In this document: one piece after another, positions 6,690-8,531 of the stretch
Numbering within the stretch: the first letter of the stretch is position 1
Layout: each line of letters opens with the position of its first letter
Source: Devosia sp.
GTDB taxonomy: Bacteria; Pseudomonadota; Alphaproteobacteria; Rhizobiales; Devosiaceae
Reading direction: 5' to 3'
Length of the DNA: 8,531 nucleotides
Assembly (NCBI GenBank): GCA_016793415.1
Contig: JAEUMC010000386.1
Coordinates: forward strand, 1 to 8,531
Notes under the pieces: model-generated
What the model was told of the DNA's origin: nothing
Seen by the model: the letters and a program-made list of their open reading frames with translations, nothing else
Database searches by the model: none
Program-made: the position numbers and the translations under genes

Positions 6690-7570
6690 TGTTCTACTTT
6701 CATCCGCGGGTCGAGCACATCGCGCAGGCCGTCGCCGAGGAGGTTGAGGCCGAGCACGGTGGTGGCGATGGCGATGCCGGGGATGACGGTGAGCCAGGCC
6801 GCCTCGCGCAGATAGGTGCGGCCCTCGGCGATCAGCACGCCCCAACTGGGGACGGTCGGCGGGGCACTGAGGCCAAGAAAGCTCAGCACGGCCTCGGAGA
6901 GCACGGCGTAGGCGAAGACGAAACTCAGCTGCACGATCAGCGGCGCCATGCAGTTGGGCATGATGTGGTGCCAGAGGATGCGGCCATCGCGGGCGCCGGC
7001 GGCGCGCGCCGCCTGCACGTAGTCGAGCTCGCGGGCGACGAGGATCGAGGCGCGCACCACGCGTGCGGTGCGCGGAATGTAGACCACGGCGAGGGCAATG
7101 ATAGCGGTGGCCGCCGAAGGCCCGAGCGCCGCGGCGATGCCGATGGCGAGCAATACGGCGGGAAAGGCCATCAACGCATCGGCGATGCGCATCAGGAGGT
7201 CATCGAGACGCCGGTAATAGCCGGCGATGGCGCCGAGCAGCACGCCGAACACGGCGTTGAGGATCACCACGGCAAAGCCGATGCCGAGGCTCAGCCGGGC
7301 GCCGTTGAGCACGCGGGAAAGCATGTCGCGACCGAGATTGTCGGTGCCGAACAGGTAGATCTCGGATGGCGGCTTGAAGCGGTTGCGTACCGAGAGCGCG
7401 TTGGGATCGACGCTGGTGATCAATGGCGCGAGGAGCGTCACGAGACAGATGCTGCCAAAGAGGATCGCGCCGAGGAGGAAGGAGCGGTTGGCGGCGAGCC
7501 GTTTCAGCCAGGTGCGGGTGGAGCCCAAGGCGAGCGCCAGCCGCGACGGCTCGGTTGCGATAGCGGTCAT
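6686..7570 (-). CDS. Opp/Dpp-type ABC importer permease, OppC/DppC-like
   Basis: A 294-residue inner-membrane permease, the C-type half of the translocation channel. A cytoplasmic N-terminus of about 30 residues leads to a first membrane helix at roughly 31-52, with further hydrophobic segments near 95-117, 130-150, 153-167, 210-232 and 257-279, the usual six for this family. The segment LFGTDNLGRDMLSRVLNGARLSL (73-95) is the C-type hallmark, and the ATPase-coupling EAA loop lies at about 187-207 (ARAAGARDGRILWHHIMP). AGGGGG stands 7 nt before the ATG. It starts 1 nt after the stop codon of the B-type permease gene and its own stop overlaps the D-type ATPase start. The short C-terminal DPRMKV end is also typical. 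Substrate unknown. Confidence 0.95.
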   Translation of the reverse strand: MTAIATEPSRLALALGSTRTWLKRLAANRSFLLGAILFGSICLVTLLAPLITSVDPNALSVRNRFKPPSEIYLFGTDNLGRDMLSRVLNGARLSLGIGFAVVILNAVFGVLLGAIAGYYRRLDDLLMRIADALMAFPAVLLAIGIAAALGPSAATAIIALAVVYIPRTARVVRASILVARELDYVQAARAAGARDGRILWHHIMPNCMAPLIVQLSFVFAYAVLSEAVLSFLGLSAPPTVPSWGVLIAEGRTYLREAAWLTVIPGIAIATTVLGLNLLGDGLRDVLDPRMKVEQ

Positions 7571-7571
7571 C

Positions 7572-8522
7572 TCAGCGCCCCCTGACCCGGATGCGGGGAT
7601 CGAGGCTGGTGTAGAGCAGGTCGATCACGATGTTGAGCAGCAGGAGGGCCGTGGTGACGAACAGCAGGCCACCCTGAATCATCGGGTAATCGCGGTTGGA
7701 GATGGCGCTGCCGAGCAGCGAGCCGATCCCCGGCACGCCGAAAATGGTCTCGATGACGATCGAGCCCGAGAGCAGCACCGAGAGCACGAGGCCGATCATG
7801 GTGACGATGGGCATCATCACATTGGCGAGGGCATGCCGGCCGACCACCACCCATTCCGGCAGGCCCTTGGCGCGGGCAGTGCGGATATAGTCCTGGTTCA
7901 GCACTTCGAGCATGGTGGAGCGGGTGATGCGGGTCAGCAGCCCCGCCTGCATCAGGGCGAGCGCCACGGCCGGTAGGGTGGCCGAGCGGAACCAGCCGAT
8001 GGGGTCGGTGCTGAACGGCACATAGCCGCCGGTGGGCAGCCAGCCCAGATGCACCGAGAACAGCACGATCATCACCAGCGCCAGCCAGAAATTCGGCAGC
8101 GACACGCCGAGCAGCGCGAACAGCGTCGCTGCCTGGTCGATCCAGCGATTGTGGTTGAGCGCCGCCAGCATGCCGGTGCCGAGCCCGATCAGGATGGTGA
8201 GCACCAGCGAGTAGATGGCGATGCCGATGGTGATGGGCGAGCGGGCGAGCAGCGCATCGACCACCGGAATGCCGAGGGTCAGCGAGCGGCCGAGATCGCC
8301 CTGGAACAGGTGGGCGTAAAAAGTGAGGATCTGGATGTGCAGCGGCTGGTCGAGCCCGAGATTCTGCCGGATCTGCGCCAGCTCCTCCGGCGTCGCCGAA
8401 GGCCCACCGATCACCACCGCTGCGTCGCCGGGGATCAGGTAGATGATGCCGAAGGCGATCAGACTGACGAGGATCAGGATCGGGATCGCCTGCAGCAGGC
8501 GGGAGATGATGTAGCCGAACAT
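7572..8522 (-). CDS. Opp/Dpp-type ABC importer permease, OppB/DppB-like
   Basis: A complete 316-residue inner-membrane permease, first gene of the operon inside the window. It starts with the typical MFGYIISRLLQAIPIL helix (about 9-30), followed by PGDAA and the periplasmic region with GDLGRSLTLGIPV (75-87). Further membrane segments lie near 99-121, 131-156, 180-197, 235-257 and 283-305. The SLPNFW segment (141-146), the ATPase-coupling EAA loop (about 214-238, RTARAKGLPEWVVVGRHALANVMMP) and IETIFGVPGIG (258-267, with I257 before) are B-type landmarks. AGGG at the window edge, 5 nt before the ATG, is a likely ribosome site. The next gene follows after one base. A substrate-binding protein gene and the operon promoter would be expected to the right of the window, but neither is visible. 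Confidence 0.95.
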   Translation of the reverse strand: MFGYIISRLLQAIPILILVSLIAFGIIYLIPGDAAVVIGGPSATPEELAQIRQNLGLDQPLHIQILTFYAHLFQGDLGRSLTLGIPVVDALLARSPITIGIAIYSLVLTILIGLGTGMLAALNHNRWIDQAATLFALLGVSLPNFWLALVMIVLFSVHLGWLPTGGYVPFSTDPIGWFRSATLPAVALALMQAGLLTRITRSTMLEVLNQDYIRTARAKGLPEWVVVGRHALANVMMPIVTMIGLVLSVLLSGSIVIETIFGVPGIGSLLGSAISNRDYPMIQGGLLFVTTALLLLNIVIDLLYTSLDPRIRVRGR

Positions 8523-8531
8523 CGGGGCCCT

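Noticed and set aside
6689..7585. 298-codon open frame on the plus strand opposite the C-type permease
   Set aside because: Exact antisense of a membrane protein gene; its charged, repetitive composition is what the complement of hydrophobic codons gives.

Overview
The window is GC-rich DNA (about two-thirds G+C by eye) packed with genes and looks like ordinary chromosome from an alphaproteobacterium. Hyphomicrobiales, for example a Devosia-like organism, is my best guess. It rests on base composition, the mix of families (Opp/Dpp transporter, secreted FecR-domain protein, small periplasmic ClpP-like protein) and the C-rich/G-rich palindromic repeat between genes. No taxonomic marker is present. 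I see no rRNA, tRNA, CRISPR array, insertion sequence, integrase or phage gene.

Left part (1-1829): the C-terminal ATPase half of a type I ABC exporter is cut by the window edge. It runs convergently into a minus-strand gene for a secreted phosphodiester glycosidase (NAGPA/YigE-like). Between their stop codons lies a long inverted repeat, 43-bp arms with 40/43 identity around a 41-nt centre, with a small hairpin inside each arm.

Middle part (1830-4728): a 112-bp divergent region separates the glycosidase from a complete aldo/keto reductase with an intact D-Y-K-H tetrad. A terminator-like stem-loop and a hairpin-rich leader follow. Next comes a secreted FecR-domain protein without sigma-factor or receptor neighbours. 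It converges, with a 15-bp gap, on a minus-strand gene for an exported ClpP/SppA-like protein with plausible Ser and His active-site residues. A gene-free stretch of 240 bp then holds two perfect hairpins.

Right part (4729-8522): a minus-strand operon of four genes encodes an Opp/Dpp-type peptide (or nickel, glutathione or related solute) importer, in transcription order permease B, permease C, ATPase D, ATPase F. The junctions are a 1-nt gap and two ATGA start/stop overlaps, so the genes are almost certainly co-transcribed and translationally coupled. The substrate-binding protein is not in the window and would be expected just beyond the right edge. Both ATPases keep a four-cysteine C-terminal motif that fits an iron-sulfur site.

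I found no convincing undescribed system. The points most worth a second look are the palindromic repeat family, the structured leader before the FecR gene, and the convergent pair of exported FecR-domain and ClpP-like proteins.
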